Below are positions 6,540 to 15,964 of a DNA stretch of 15,979 nt, piece by piece. The position numbers were made by a program, and so were the translations under genes. The stretch lies in assembly GCA_946631935.1 (NCBI GenBank), contig CAMPAP010000040.1, positions 1 to 15,979 of the forward strand. Direction: 5' to 3'. This stretch comes from an uncultured Lachnospiraceae bacterium. Lineage in GTDB: Bacteria > Bacillota > Clostridia > Lachnospirales > Lachnospiraceae. The notes under the pieces are model-generated. The model did not search any database, had not been told where the DNA came from, and saw only the letters and a program-made list of their open reading frames with translations. Each line of letters begins with the position of its first letter. Position 1 is the stretch's first letter.

Positions 6540-6564
6540 TCTGAGTAACAGACCATAAGAGAGA

Positions 6565-6602
6565 AAAAGAACTCGCATACAGATGTATGTGAGTTCTTTT
6601 AT
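6565..6602. terminator. Strong bidirectional terminator between convergent genes
   Basis: A 16-bp stem runs from AAAAGAACTC (6565-6574) to GAGTTCTTTT (6591-6600), closed by an AGAT loop at 6581-6584 and containing one G-T pair. T-runs flank it on both strands (6597-6600 on plus, the A-run at 6564-6568 read from minus). It can end both the lipoprotein transcript and the gpmI transcript. Confidence 0.9.
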
Positions 6603-6676
6603 TATGCACTGCAATTTGCCTTTCGAACTGTCTGTTCCGATTCCGCATGGCTGAGCTTTGGCTTTTGCCGGGGGAT

Positions 6677-8251
6677 TTAGATCATTGACTTTTCCCAGCA
6701 TTCGGGAGCCTTGAGATTAAGGATCGATGCAACGGTTGCTGCCACGTTGGCAAGACCGTATTCTCCGTCCTTGATGGTGAAGGTATTCTTCTTATCGTAG
6801 ATGATGAAAGGAACGGGGTTTAAGGAGTGGGCTGTACGAACCTGGAGCTCACCTTTTTTATTCTTTTCAAGCATCTCATCGGCATTGCCGTGGTCTGCGG
6901 TAACAAGGAGAGTAACATTGTACTCGTCACATACCTTGATGAGTCGTGAAAGACCGAGGTCAACTGCCTCAACACCCGTAACTGTGGCATCGAAGTTTCC
7001 GGTATGTCCTACCATGTCTCCGTTAGGATAATTGCATCTTATGAAATCGTATTTCTCTGATTTTATGGCTTCGATCACGTCATCGGTGATCTCTGCAGAC
7101 TTCATCCAGGGGCGCTCATCAAATGAAACATTATCCGAAGGGATCTCCTTGAATGTCTCAAGTTCCTCGCTGAACTTGGCGCTTCTGTTTCCGTTCCAGA
7201 AATAAGTTACGTGTCCGTATTTCTGAGTCTCGGAAACCGCATACTGGCTGAGGCCGGCACCTACAAGAAGCTCCGAAAGAGTGTTCTTGATCTCGGGGGG
7301 ATTTACAAGATAGTGAGTGGGAATATGAAGGTCTCCGTCGTACTCAAGCATTCCCGCATAGTAGCAGCCGGACTTGGGACCCCTGTTGAAATAAGGGAAA
7401 TCTTCATAGTCAAATGCCATGGAGATCTCAAGAGCACGGTCACCGCGGAAATTGTAAAGAATAACGCTGTCGTCATCGGAAACGGGTCCTACCGCTTTGC
7501 CGTCCTTAGCGATAACAAATGCGGGAAGATCCTGGTCAATGACATCAAGCTCTTTTCTGTAGGTTTCAATTGCTTCGGTTGCATTTGCAAATTGTCTGCC
7601 TTCTCCCTTAACATGGGTTTTCCATCCGAGTTCAACCATGCCCCAGTCAGCCTGGTATCTGTCCATGGTAACCTTCATTCTTCCACCGCCTGATGCGATG
7701 ATGCAGTTGAAACCGTCACCGTTTAACTCGCCCAGGTAATCCTCAAGCTGTTTTACATACAAAAGAGCGCTGGTGGCGGGAACGTCACGTCCGTCAAGGA
7801 GAATGTGAATGCGAACTTCCTTAATGCCCTCTTCCTTTGCTTTTTTAAGCATTACCAGAAGGTGTGAAATGTTGGAATGGACATTACCGTCTGAGAGAAG
7901 TCCGAGGAAGTGAAGTACCGAATTTTTGTTCTTAACATTGTCAAGAGCTTCCTTCCAGGTATTTGATTCGAACATCTTGCCGCTTTCGATGGATTCGTTA
8001 ACGAGCTTTGCGCCCTGGGAATAGATCTGGCCGCATCCGAGAGCGTTGTGTCCGACTTCGGAGTTACCCATATCGTCATCCGAGGGAAGGCCTACAGCGG
8101 TTCCGTGAGCCTTCAGTCTTGTGTTGGGGCAGGTCTTAAGCATTTCGTTAAGGACCGGGGTGTTGGCGGTGGTAACTGCGTCGCCAAGGCCGGTCTTGCT
8201 GAATCCCACACCGTCCATGACGACTAAAACTACCTGTTTTCTGTTTGTCAT
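6677..8251 (-). CDS. gpmI: 2,3-bisphosphoglycerate-independent phosphoglycerate mutase
   Basis: This 524-residue cytoplasmic metalloenzyme interconverts 3- and 2-phosphoglycerate in glycolysis. The alkaline phosphatase-like metal motifs are visible: VVMDGVG with D13, the phosphoserine S64 in MGNSEVGHNALG, and TADHGNADEM with D453 and H454. The phosphotransferase insert includes LLDGRDVPATS and ASGGGRMKVTMDRY. Several stretches match the plant/trypanosomatid-type branch rather than the common bacillar type: NSEVGHNALG, HYLVNPPEI, GHVTYFWNGNRS and NYPNGDMVGHTG. The ATG at 8249-8251 is chosen because AAAGGA (8258-8263) sits six bases ahead; a TTG at 8270-8272 would place this site inside the coding region. 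It is transcribed alone, diverging from addB and ending at the bidirectional terminator. Confidence 0.95.
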   Translation of the reverse strand: MTNRKQVVLVVMDGVGFSKTGLGDAVTTANTPVLNEMLKTCPNTRLKAHGTAVGLPSDDDMGNSEVGHNALGCGQIYSQGAKLVNESIESGKMFESNTWKEALDNVKNKNSVLHFLGLLSDGNVHSNISHLLVMLKKAKEEGIKEVRIHILLDGRDVPATSALLYVKQLEDYLGELNGDGFNCIIASGGGRMKVTMDRYQADWGMVELGWKTHVKGEGRQFANATEAIETYRKELDVIDQDLPAFVIAKDGKAVGPVSDDDSVILYNFRGDRALEISMAFDYEDFPYFNRGPKSGCYYAGMLEYDGDLHIPTHYLVNPPEIKNTLSELLVGAGLSQYAVSETQKYGHVTYFWNGNRSAKFSEELETFKEIPSDNVSFDERPWMKSAEITDDVIEAIKSEKYDFIRCNYPNGDMVGHTGNFDATVTGVEAVDLGLSRLIKVCDEYNVTLLVTADHGNADEMLEKNKKGELQVRTAHSLNPVPFIIYDKKNTFTIKDGEYGLANVAATVASILNLKAPECWEKSMI

Positions 8252-8301
8252 CTTTTTTCCTTTCTTCAACAAATAATTGCCTTAAAAAAGGCATGATTTA
8301 G

Positions 8302-8344
8302 AAAAACGCTACATTTTATATAATCGTACATTTACGCGTTTTTT
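8302..8344. repeat. Inverted repeat in the gpmI leader
   Basis: AAAAACGC (8302-8309) and GCGTTTTT (8336-8343) are perfect inverted 8-mers 26 bases apart. They enclose an AT-rich stretch (TATATAAAAT on the minus strand) that could be the gpmI -10 region. This may be an operator, a leader hairpin or chance. Confidence 0.3.
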
Positions 8345-8378
8345 GCAAGAAAATCGGGCAAAAAAGGGATATTTAACC

Positions 8379-8407
8379 TTGAAAGAATGATTTTGAAACA
8401 CTATATT
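8379..8407 (+). promoter_or_regulatory. Putative addBA promoter
   Basis: TTGAAA (8379-8384) and TATATT (8402-8407) have the optimal 17-base spacing. The addB start is 83 bases downstream, with the ribosome binding site GGAGGA at 8479-8484. Confidence 0.5.
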
Positions 8408-8490
8408 TAACATAAATTCGTTGATTTTTCGGGAATGTGGGAAATTTGGTACATGCATTGATTTAAAATGGATGTATCGGAGGACATAAC

Positions 8491-11400
8491 ATGGGCAGAT
8501 TAAGACTCATAACAGGCCCCTCGGGGTCCGGGAAAAGTACATACCTGTATAAGGAGATCATAGAAAGAGCGGAAAGTGACAGGGGCCGTAATTACTTTTT
8601 TATTGTTCCGGATCAGGCCGCGATGAGTGTGCAGAAGGCCCTTGTTACGAACAGTCCCAAAAGGGGCATCCTTAATATTGATGTTCTTGGCTTCGGAAGA
8701 TTATCACACAGGATACTTGAGGAGACCGGACAGGAGGAGATTCCTGTTCTTGATGACACCGGCATGAGTCTGATACTTCAGAAGGTCGCTTCAGGGGCTG
8801 CGAAGGATCTTCCCTGTCTTGGAGCAAAGCTTTCCATGAGCGGTTATATTTCCGAAGTAAAAAGCGTCATTTCCGAATTCATGCAGTATGGGATTTCACC
8901 TGCCGGAATAGATGAACTGGTGGATCTGTCAGTGTTAAGAGGATCGTTAAAAAGCAAGCTCAGGGATATAAGAAAGATATATGAGCTTTTTGAGGAATAT
9001 ATATCGGGTAATTACATCACCCGGGAGGAAAAGCTTGACATTCTCTGTGAAGCTATTCCTTCTTCATCTCTATTGCCGGACTCCGTTGTGGTATTTGACG
9101 GATTTACGGGTTTTACACCGGTCCAGATGAAGGTTATAGCAGCCTTAATGGGAAGATGCTCCGAGATCATTGTCACACTTGAGTCTTCGGAGGATGAGGA
9201 TGTCAGGACCCAGGCTTCAATAGATTCTCTTTTTTATCTGAGTCACAAAACGGCGACAGGGATCATTAAGCTTGCCATGGAAGCGGGGCTTGAAATATGC
9301 GAACCCGAAATGAAAAAATGCCTGATTGCAGACAAAGATATTGCACTTCTTGAATCCCATCTTTTCAGAAATAACAGGGAATTAAAAAGGGAAGACTATA
9401 CCGGGAGCGTACAGATATTTGAAATGTCAGATCCTTCCTCGGAAGCAAGATATATCGGAGTTAAGATCAGGGAGCTTGCAGAAAAGCAGGGTTATAAGTA
9501 CAGGGATTTTGGCATAGTATGCGGAAATGCGGAGGGTTATGCTCCGTACTTTGAGAGATTTTTCTCCGATATGGAGATACCTTATTTTATGGACAGTGTA
9601 AGCAGTGTCATGCTCAATCCCCTGGTTGAAACTGTGCTGGCTGCTTTGGATATAGAGGTGAGTGATTACTCCCCGGGATCCGTCACAAGATTTTTAAAGG
9701 GATCTCTATCAGGAATCGGCAGTGATGAAGCGGATCTCTTAGACAATTACATAAGACAGACCGGAGTAAGAGGCGGGAGCGCCTGGCACAGTGAATTCAC
9801 CAGGAAGATCCGCGGCAGAAGGGATGACAAAGATTATCTTGAAAAGATAAATATCATCCGCAAAAAAGTCATCGCCATAACCGGAAAACTTGAACATGAC
9901 GGAAAAAAGATAGCTAAAGGCGGAGCTGCGGATTACGTGATGCGTCTTTACGATATGCTTGAATCCATAAATGCGCCGGATCAGCTGAAGGCTTTTAAAG
10001 AAAAATTCGATAAAGAAGGCAATAAATTAAAAGTCCAGGAATACAGGTATATCTGGAAACAGATGGTGGATCTTATTGATAAAGTCTACCTTCTGATCGG
10101 AAATGATGAGGTGACGATAGATACATTTGCAGATATGATGAATGCCGGTATCGGAGAGATGAGAGTTCCGGTGATACCTTTGAATGTGGACAGAGTCCAG
10201 ATCGGTGACATTGTAAGGTCCAGAATATCCGGTGTGAAGGTATTGTTTATAGCCGGAGCAAATGACGGAAATATCCCACAGATTGCTTCATCAAAGGGAC
10301 TTATCTCTGATCTTGACAGGGAGTTTCTTTCGGAACAGGGAGTCGAACTTGCCCCGACGCCTGCGGAGCAGATGTTCATACAGCGCCAGTATCTTTATAT
10401 GAATATCTGTAAGCCCTCCGACAGACTGTTCATCTCCTATTCAAGGGTAAGGTCCGACGGAAAATCCTCCCGTCCTTCATATCTGATTCCCGTTATAAAA
10501 AAGATACTTCCCTATACGGGAAAGGTGGTCAGACCGGATGAACTTGATATAAGCGATGCAGTGGCAGGAAAGAAGGATGCCGCAATGATCCTGTCACGCC
10601 TTATGAGGGACTACGCGGACAGGCAGGGCGATGAAAAGGACAGATCGGTCTTTTCACTTTATGCAGCCCTTGAAGGAGAAAGTGTCAGGGATGTCATAAC
10701 AGATTCCGTATATAAGAGATATCTGGATAATCCTCTTGCGGGGGAAGTTGTCTCAAAACTTTATCCGGATGTCCTGGAAGGAAGTGTAAGTTCTTTTGAA
10801 ACATATGCGGGATGTCCCTACAGATACTTTCTTAATTTTACCCTGCAGATAAAGCCCACTGAAAGCTTTGAGATAGAAAGCTCCGATACTGGAAGTCTTG
10901 CACATGATATCCTTAAAAGCTTTTCCGACAGGCTTACGGCAGAAGGCCTTTCGTGGATGACTTTTTCGGATGAGTATGCTCAGAAAGTCATACCGGAGAT
11001 TGCATACGGAAGGTCCGCATCCTTTGGAAGCAGTCTATATTATGCAAGCAAGAGGAATGAGTATAACATTTCAAGACTGTCCAGACTTGCGCTCCGCTCA
11101 GCTCTTTTTATCAGAGAGCAGCTTAAAGCGGGAAGCTTTGTTCCTGCTTCCTTTGAAAAGCCCTTCAATATGGATCTGGAACTTGACGGTGGCAGAAAGA
11201 TCCGCATCAGGGGAATCATTGACAGAGTGGATATTGCGGCAGAGGGTGATAAAAAATATGTCCAGGTGGTGGATTATAAGTCAGGGGACAAGGATATAGA
11301 TCTGTCCATGCTGATGGACGGCCGCCAGATCCAGATCCCCCTTTATATGTACAGGGAAAAAGAGGATGCGGGTGCAGAACCTGCTTCAATGTTTTATTTC

Positions 11401-11898
11401 CATATCCAGGATCCGATTCTTGATGTTAAAGATTCCGGGGACCTTGAGAAGATTGAAAAAGACAGGATCTCGAAGTTAAGACCCAAAGGGGAGATGAGTG
11501 ATGATCCCGGCGCCCTGAAGATGCTTGATAAAAATCTTGAGGGACTTTCTCCCAAGGCATCTTCCGTCTATTACCCGGTGACGATAAAAAGCGACGGCGG
11601 TTTTGACCGTTACAGCAGAGTGCTGCCTCCCGCGGTAATTCAGATGATGCTTGATGAAGCGGTGAATGTGATCAAAAAAGAAGCCCGCGAGATAATGGAA
11701 GGATGTATAAGCATAAAGCCATACAGGAGCACATGCAAATACTGTCCCTATCTTACAGCCTGCGGAATGGATGCCAAGATCCCCGGATACAGATTCAGGG
11801 ATGATAAGAAACAAAAGCGTGATGAGGCAATCGATGCGCTTGTAAAAAAATACGAAAAAGATGAAGACAAAAATAAGAAGAAAGGAGGCGGTGAGTAA
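8491..11898 (+). CDS. addB: AddB subunit of the AddAB helicase-nuclease
   Basis: AddB (1135 residues) pairs with AddA to resect double-strand DNA breaks for RecA loading. The N-terminus has the Walker A motif GPSGSGKST at residues 9-17. The middle is helicase-like without a full motor set, as expected of AddB. The C-terminal nuclease domain shows GIIDRVD (D914) and VDYKSGD (D928, K930). Four cysteines that should bind the 4Fe-4S cluster are present: C775 in AGCPYRYF, and C1082, C1085 and C1091 with the spacing C-x2-C-x5-C known from B. subtilis AddB. The length is typical. Start ATG 8491 has GGAGGA six bases upstream. The last codons (lysine- and glycine-rich KKKGGGE) also encode the addA ribosome binding site, and the TAA stop overlaps the addA ATG. 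Confidence 0.95.
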   Translation: MGRLRLITGPSGSGKSTYLYKEIIERAESDRGRNYFFIVPDQAAMSVQKALVTNSPKRGILNIDVLGFGRLSHRILEETGQEEIPVLDDTGMSLILQKVASGAAKDLPCLGAKLSMSGYISEVKSVISEFMQYGISPAGIDELVDLSVLRGSLKSKLRDIRKIYELFEEYISGNYITREEKLDILCEAIPSSSLLPDSVVVFDGFTGFTPVQMKVIAALMGRCSEIIVTLESSEDEDVRTQASIDSLFYLSHKTATGIIKLAMEAGLEICEPEMKKCLIADKDIALLESHLFRNNRELKREDYTGSVQIFEMSDPSSEARYIGVKIRELAEKQGYKYRDFGIVCGNAEGYAPYFERFFSDMEIPYFMDSVSSVMLNPLVETVLAALDIEVSDYSPGSVTRFLKGSLSGIGSDEADLLDNYIRQTGVRGGSAWHSEFTRKIRGRRDDKDYLEKINIIRKKVIAITGKLEHDGKKIAKGGAADYVMRLYDMLESINAPDQLKAFKEKFDKEGNKLKVQEYRYIWKQMVDLIDKVYLLIGNDEVTIDTFADMMNAGIGEMRVPVIPLNVDRVQIGDIVRSRISGVKVLFIAGANDGNIPQIASSKGLISDLDREFLSEQGVELAPTPAEQMFIQRQYLYMNICKPSDRLFISYSRVRSDGKSSRPSYLIPVIKKILPYTGKVVRPDELDISDAVAGKKDAAMILSRLMRDYADRQGDEKDRSVFSLYAALEGESVRDVITDSVYKRYLDNPLAGEVVSKLYPDVLEGSVSSFETYAGCPYRYFLNFTLQIKPTESFEIESSDTGSLAHDILKSFSDRLTAEGLSWMTFSDEYAQKVIPEIAYGRSASFGSSLYYASKRNEYNISRLSRLALRSALFIREQLKAGSFVPASFEKPFNMDLELDGGRKIRIRGIIDRVDIAAEGDKKYVQVVDYKSGDKDIDLSMLMDGRQIQIPLYMYREKEDAGAEPASMFYFHIQDPILDVKDSGDLEKIEKDRISKLRPKGEMSDDPGALKMLDKNLEGLSPKASSVYYPVTIKSDGGFDRYSRVLPPAVIQMMLDEAVNVIKKEAREIMEGCISIKPYRSTCKYCPYLTACGMDAKIPGYRFRDDKKQKRDEAIDALVKKYEKDEDKNKKKGGGE
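11881..11888 (+). promoter_or_regulatory. addA ribosome binding site inside the addB end
   Basis: AAAGGAGG lies nine bases before the addA ATG at 11898, within the last codons of addB. With the TAATG overlap it should keep the two subunits co-translated. Confidence 0.85.
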
Positions 11899-14800
11899 TG
11901 GCTTTTGATCCTACGCCGGAACAGGAAAAGATCATAAACGCACGTAATACCAGTCTCCTTGTCAGTGCTGCCGCGGGAAGCGGAAAGACAGCTGTGCTTG
12001 TTGAAAGAATAGTTTCCATCGTCTGTGATGAAAAAGATCCCGTGGATATAGACCGCATACTTGTCGTCACCTTTACACAGGCAGCGGCTGCGGAGATGAA
12101 GGAGAGGATCCTCAAAAGGATAAATGAAAAGCTTGAAGACGATCCCGATAACGAACATCTCCGCAGACAGACAACTCTTGTTCACCGTGCTCTTATTACG
12201 ACAATAGATTCTTTTTGCCTTGACGTGATCAGGAATCATTTCAGGGATGCGGATATAGATCCTGATTTCAGAGTCTGTGATGAAGGTGAAGCACATCTCA
12301 TAAGAATGGACGCACTTTCGAAGACTCTGGAAAGAGCGTATGAAAAAGGGGATAGGGATTTTCTTGACTGCGTTGAAAGCTTTTGCCCGGGTAATAATGA
12401 CACCGCACTTGAGACCATCATCCTGTCTCTTAGTAATGCAGCGGATTCTTATCCATGGCCCATGGAATATCTTGAAGAAAGAAAGAGGGACCACAGTATC
12501 GCAGGCAGGGATGAGTTCAGAGAATCCGGGATAGAAAAAGCGGTTCTTTGTTCCGTGAGGGCATTTTGTGAAAGCGCACTCAGGATAACCGAGGTGGCCA
12601 TAAGGATCTGTGAGCATAATCCCGAGATTGACAAGTATCTTTCCGCACTTTCGGGCGACAGGGATTTATTTGAATCTCTTTTAGAAGTGATCTGTGAGGG
12701 AGATTATGAAGCGGCCAGTGAAAAGATCACAGGCCTTTCATCGGGGAAAGAAAAACTAAGCCCCATACGAAAGACCGGAGATCCCGAAACCGATGAAAAA
12801 GTTGAGTCTCTGAAGAAGGATGTACAGAATTTAAGAAAAATGTCCTGGGGTGAGATCGATAAGGTAATTGGGAGATATTTTTCATTCACTTTGGAAGAGC
12901 ATCTGGAAATGATAAAGGGGTGTGCAAGGCCTCTTGACGCACTGCTGGATGTGGTGATTGATTTTAAAAATGAATATAGTGAGGAAAAGAAAAAAAGACA
13001 TGTCGTTGATTTTCCGGACCTTTCACATTTTGCCCTGGATATACTCACAACCCACAAAGCAAAAGACGGAAATGTCATGATCGAGCCCACGGATGCCGCC
13101 GTCGAATACCGGAACAGATTTGTCCAGGTCATGACCGATGAGTATCAGGATTCCAATCTGGTTCAGGAGACGATCCTTGATGTGGTATCAGGTGAACGCG
13201 TAGGTCTCTATGACAGGTTTATAGTCGGTGATGTAAAACAGAGTATTTACGGATTCAGACAGGCAAGGCCTGATCTTTTTGTAGAAAAGCAGAAGCAGTA
13301 CTCTAACGTTCCTCCCCATATGGAGGTTGATCTGTCCGGAAACTTCAGGAGCAGATCCCAGGTAATAGATTCGGTGAACAGGGTCTTTGAGCGCATCATG
13401 CATGAGGATATCTGTGACATCGAATATGATGACAAGGCATCACTTAAGGCAAAGGCTGCATATCCGGAAAATCCGGAATGCGGGACAGAGCTGATCCTTT
13501 ATGATAACAAGATGATGGAATCTATGGCGGAAGAATTTGCCGCCGCATATAACGATGGGGGCGGTGAGGGAAGAGAGCATGCCTTTGATCCCCTTTTGTT
13601 CATGGATGATGCTTCGGATAAGAGTGAACTGGAAGCTTTGATCGTTGCTTCGAGGATAAAAGAACTCATGAAGAGCAGCCTTGTCACTGAAAATACAGAA
13701 GAAGGCCCAAGGCTCAGAAAGATCAGATACAGGGATATTGTCATATTAAGAAGAAGTACCTCAGCCGTAACGGAAACTTACCGTAAGGTTTTTTCTTCCA
13801 TGGGCATTCCCTTTTATGCCGAGGGCAAGAACGGATATTTTAAGGCAAGTGAGATCAGTCTTTTGCTTCAATATCTCAGAGTCCTCAGTAATCCCCTGGA
13901 TGATGTTCCCCTTTATTCCGTGATGCATTCGGTATTCGGAGGATTTGATGAAAACGAGATAGCTCTTATCAGATGCGGAAAAAAGAGCGGGTCCTTATAT
14001 GATTCCCTTATTGAAGCGTCGGGAAGAGGTGATGATGAAGTACCCGGCAGAGACGGTGACCGGAAAGATGCGGAGCCTCTTTCACCTCCACTTAAGGAAA
14101 AGCTTACCGGTTTTTTGGACAGCCTTTCCGAATACAGAAAAATGAGCGGATTTCTGACCGTAAGGCAGCTTCTTGACAGGATCATTTCCGATTTTAACTA
14201 TTCGGAGATCTGCAGGGCACTTCCTGCGGGAAGCGGAAGGATCGCTAATCTGGAAATGCTTCTTGCCATGGCCTCGAATTATGAAAGATCCAGTTATCTG
14301 GGACTTAACGATTTCATAAGATATATAGACAATATGGAAAAATTCGAAGTGGATTCCGGTGAGGTCGGATCCGCCTCGGATGCGGCCGATGTTGTCAGGC
14401 TTATGACCATACATAAATCAAAGGGACTTGAATTTCCCTATGTTATCTTTGCGGGAATGGGAAGAGGTTTTAACTTTACCGATCTGAACATGCCAATCCT
14501 TGCAGATGACACCCTTGGCCTTGGATGCCGCTTTACCGACCTTTCAAAAAGAGCCAGGATCAAAACCCTGCGTCAGTGCGCAATATCGGACAAGATAAGA
14601 AGGGATCTTATTTCAGAGGAGATGAGACTTCTTTATGTTGCAATGACAAGAGCTAAGGAAAAACTCATCATGACAGGCGGATTAAAGGATGCCGGTAAAA
14701 AACTTGAAGAACAGATGGATAATCCTTCCGGCAGACTTTCCCTGGGAGAATTCCAGTCGGCAACATGTTACCTGGATCTTATCATGCCCGTTATCGGCTG

Positions 14801-15941
14801 CAGGGAGGTCCTTGATACCATCGATGTCAGGATTGAGAATGCTGAGAAGCTGTATCATGAAAGGAAGGAAGAGGAAGAGTCGCTTGCTTTCGGACACAGT
14901 GAGTTCATGCTTGTAAAGGGTGGTGATCTTTCACTTACGGATAAAGATTTGTATGAGAGACTTATGGATAAGTTTTCTTATGTATATCCGTACGGGTATT
15001 TTGAAAATCTTTATACCAAGACAACGGTTTCGGAACTTAAAATGGCTGCCATGGCTGAAAGGGACGAGGGCGCATATGATCTGATGGAACATGGAGAAGA
15101 TGAGACTGCAAGGCCTGTATTTGCCGGGGGAAGTATCAGCAAAATATATGATGATACCGTGGAACCTTCTGCCTCAGATATGCCCGGAGGAGATGGGAAT
15201 GCCGTGGGTGTACCCCACAGGGACGGTGATGCCTTGCATGTACCGGGAAATGTTGGGGATGGTTTGCATGCATCAGGCTCCGGGTCTTCCCAAAATGTCA
15301 GCTCGGGGATCATGATCTCCGGAACGGAAAGGGGTAATGCGTACCACAGGGTTATGCAGCTCCTTTCTTGGGACAGGATACTCGGACCCGTATTTGATCA
15401 GCCGGCGGATAATTTTGAAGATTATGCTAGCAAGATAAACGGAGCCGGAAATTCGGTGATTGAAAGCATAAATAAATTCCTGGATGAAGAGGAAAAGGCG
15501 GGACATATCTCTGCAAAGACCCATATTGCCGTAGCTCCCTACAAGATCCTCGCATTTCTTAAATCCGGACTTTCCTTCAGAATGTGGCAGGCGGACAAAA
15601 AAGGACTTCTCAGAAAAGAGCAGCCTTTTGTATACGGGATACCTGCTTCCTGTCTTCCAGCCTTCAGACAGGAAAAGGGAGAGCTTTCCGAACTTGATAA
15701 AGAGATAGTCATGATTCAGGGAATCATCGATGCTTATTTCATTGAAGATGATAAGATAATCCTTCTTGATTATAAGACTGACGTCGTTAAGGATATGGAA
15801 GAACTCTGGAAGAGATATGAGACCCAGATGGATTACTATAAGGAAGCGCTGCAAAGCCTCGAAGGCATGCCGGTGACAGAGAGATATCTGTATTCGTTTA
15901 AGCTGGGACAGGCCTCTGCAGATCTTTTTTCTGAGATATAA
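11898..15941 (+). CDS. addA: AddA subunit of the AddAB helicase-nuclease
   Basis: AddA (1347 residues) is the UvrD-type 3'-5' helicase and nuclease partner of AddB. Helicase motifs run in order: Q-motif FDPTPEQ near the start, Walker A SAAAGSGKT with K30, Walker B TDEYQDSN (D414-N420), GDVKQSIYGFRQARPDLF, LMTIHKSKGLEF and LLYVAMTRAKEKL. The C-terminal PD-(D/E)XK nuclease is intact: H1150 in GNAYHRVMQ, D1278 in QGIIDAY, then D1291 and K1293 in LDYKTD, with QMDYYKEAL afterwards. Between helicase and nuclease a low-complexity linker (about 1089-1128) carries four degenerate decapeptide repeats; another Asp/Gly-rich insert (RGDDEVPGRDGDR) lies near 709-721. The start is set by the AAAGGAGG site and the overlap with addB. 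The length is slightly above B. subtilis AddA, partly because of these inserts. Confidence 0.96.
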   Translation: MAFDPTPEQEKIINARNTSLLVSAAAGSGKTAVLVERIVSIVCDEKDPVDIDRILVVTFTQAAAAEMKERILKRINEKLEDDPDNEHLRRQTTLVHRALITTIDSFCLDVIRNHFRDADIDPDFRVCDEGEAHLIRMDALSKTLERAYEKGDRDFLDCVESFCPGNNDTALETIILSLSNAADSYPWPMEYLEERKRDHSIAGRDEFRESGIEKAVLCSVRAFCESALRITEVAIRICEHNPEIDKYLSALSGDRDLFESLLEVICEGDYEAASEKITGLSSGKEKLSPIRKTGDPETDEKVESLKKDVQNLRKMSWGEIDKVIGRYFSFTLEEHLEMIKGCARPLDALLDVVIDFKNEYSEEKKKRHVVDFPDLSHFALDILTTHKAKDGNVMIEPTDAAVEYRNRFVQVMTDEYQDSNLVQETILDVVSGERVGLYDRFIVGDVKQSIYGFRQARPDLFVEKQKQYSNVPPHMEVDLSGNFRSRSQVIDSVNRVFERIMHEDICDIEYDDKASLKAKAAYPENPECGTELILYDNKMMESMAEEFAAAYNDGGGEGREHAFDPLLFMDDASDKSELEALIVASRIKELMKSSLVTENTEEGPRLRKIRYRDIVILRRSTSAVTETYRKVFSSMGIPFYAEGKNGYFKASEISLLLQYLRVLSNPLDDVPLYSVMHSVFGGFDENEIALIRCGKKSGSLYDSLIEASGRGDDEVPGRDGDRKDAEPLSPPLKEKLTGFLDSLSEYRKMSGFLTVRQLLDRIISDFNYSEICRALPAGSGRIANLEMLLAMASNYERSSYLGLNDFIRYIDNMEKFEVDSGEVGSASDAADVVRLMTIHKSKGLEFPYVIFAGMGRGFNFTDLNMPILADDTLGLGCRFTDLSKRARIKTLRQCAISDKIRRDLISEEMRLLYVAMTRAKEKLIMTGGLKDAGKKLEEQMDNPSGRLSLGEFQSATCYLDLIMPVIGCREVLDTIDVRIENAEKLYHERKEEEESLAFGHSEFMLVKGGDLSLTDKDLYERLMDKFSYVYPYGYFENLYTKTTVSELKMAAMAERDEGAYDLMEHGEDETARPVFAGGSISKIYDDTVEPSASDMPGGDGNAVGVPHRDGDALHVPGNVGDGLHASGSGSSQNVSSGIMISGTERGNAYHRVMQLLSWDRILGPVFDQPADNFEDYASKINGAGNSVIESINKFLDEEEKAGHISAKTHIAVAPYKILAFLKSGLSFRMWQADKKGLLRKEQPFVYGIPASCLPAFRQEKGELSELDKEIVMIQGIIDAYFIEDDKIILLDYKTDVVKDMEELWKRYETQMDYYKEALQSLEGMPVTERYLYSFKLGQASADLFSEI
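15162..15281 (+). repeat. Four degenerate 30-bp tandem repeats inside addA
   Basis: Units of 30 bases in frame with addA encode EPSASDMPGG, DGNAVGVPHR, DGDALHVPGN and VGDGLHASGS (residues 1089-1128). At the DNA level the copies align around gcc-tg-atg-tacc at 15201, 15231 and 15261 with a weaker copy at 15171. The period of ten codons preserves the frame, so copy number could vary without breaking the protein. Confidence 0.6.
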
Positions 15942-15964
15942 TAAACACAACTAATGAAGATATC

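Noticed and set aside
7211..7693. 160-codon plus-strand ORF opposite gpmI
   Set aside because: It lies fully inside the strongly supported gpmI gene, antisense, without a ribosome binding site or recognisable motifs.
11748..12617. 289-codon minus-strand ORF across the addB/addA junction
   Set aside because: It is antisense to two well-supported genes with conserved motifs; its translation shows no family features.
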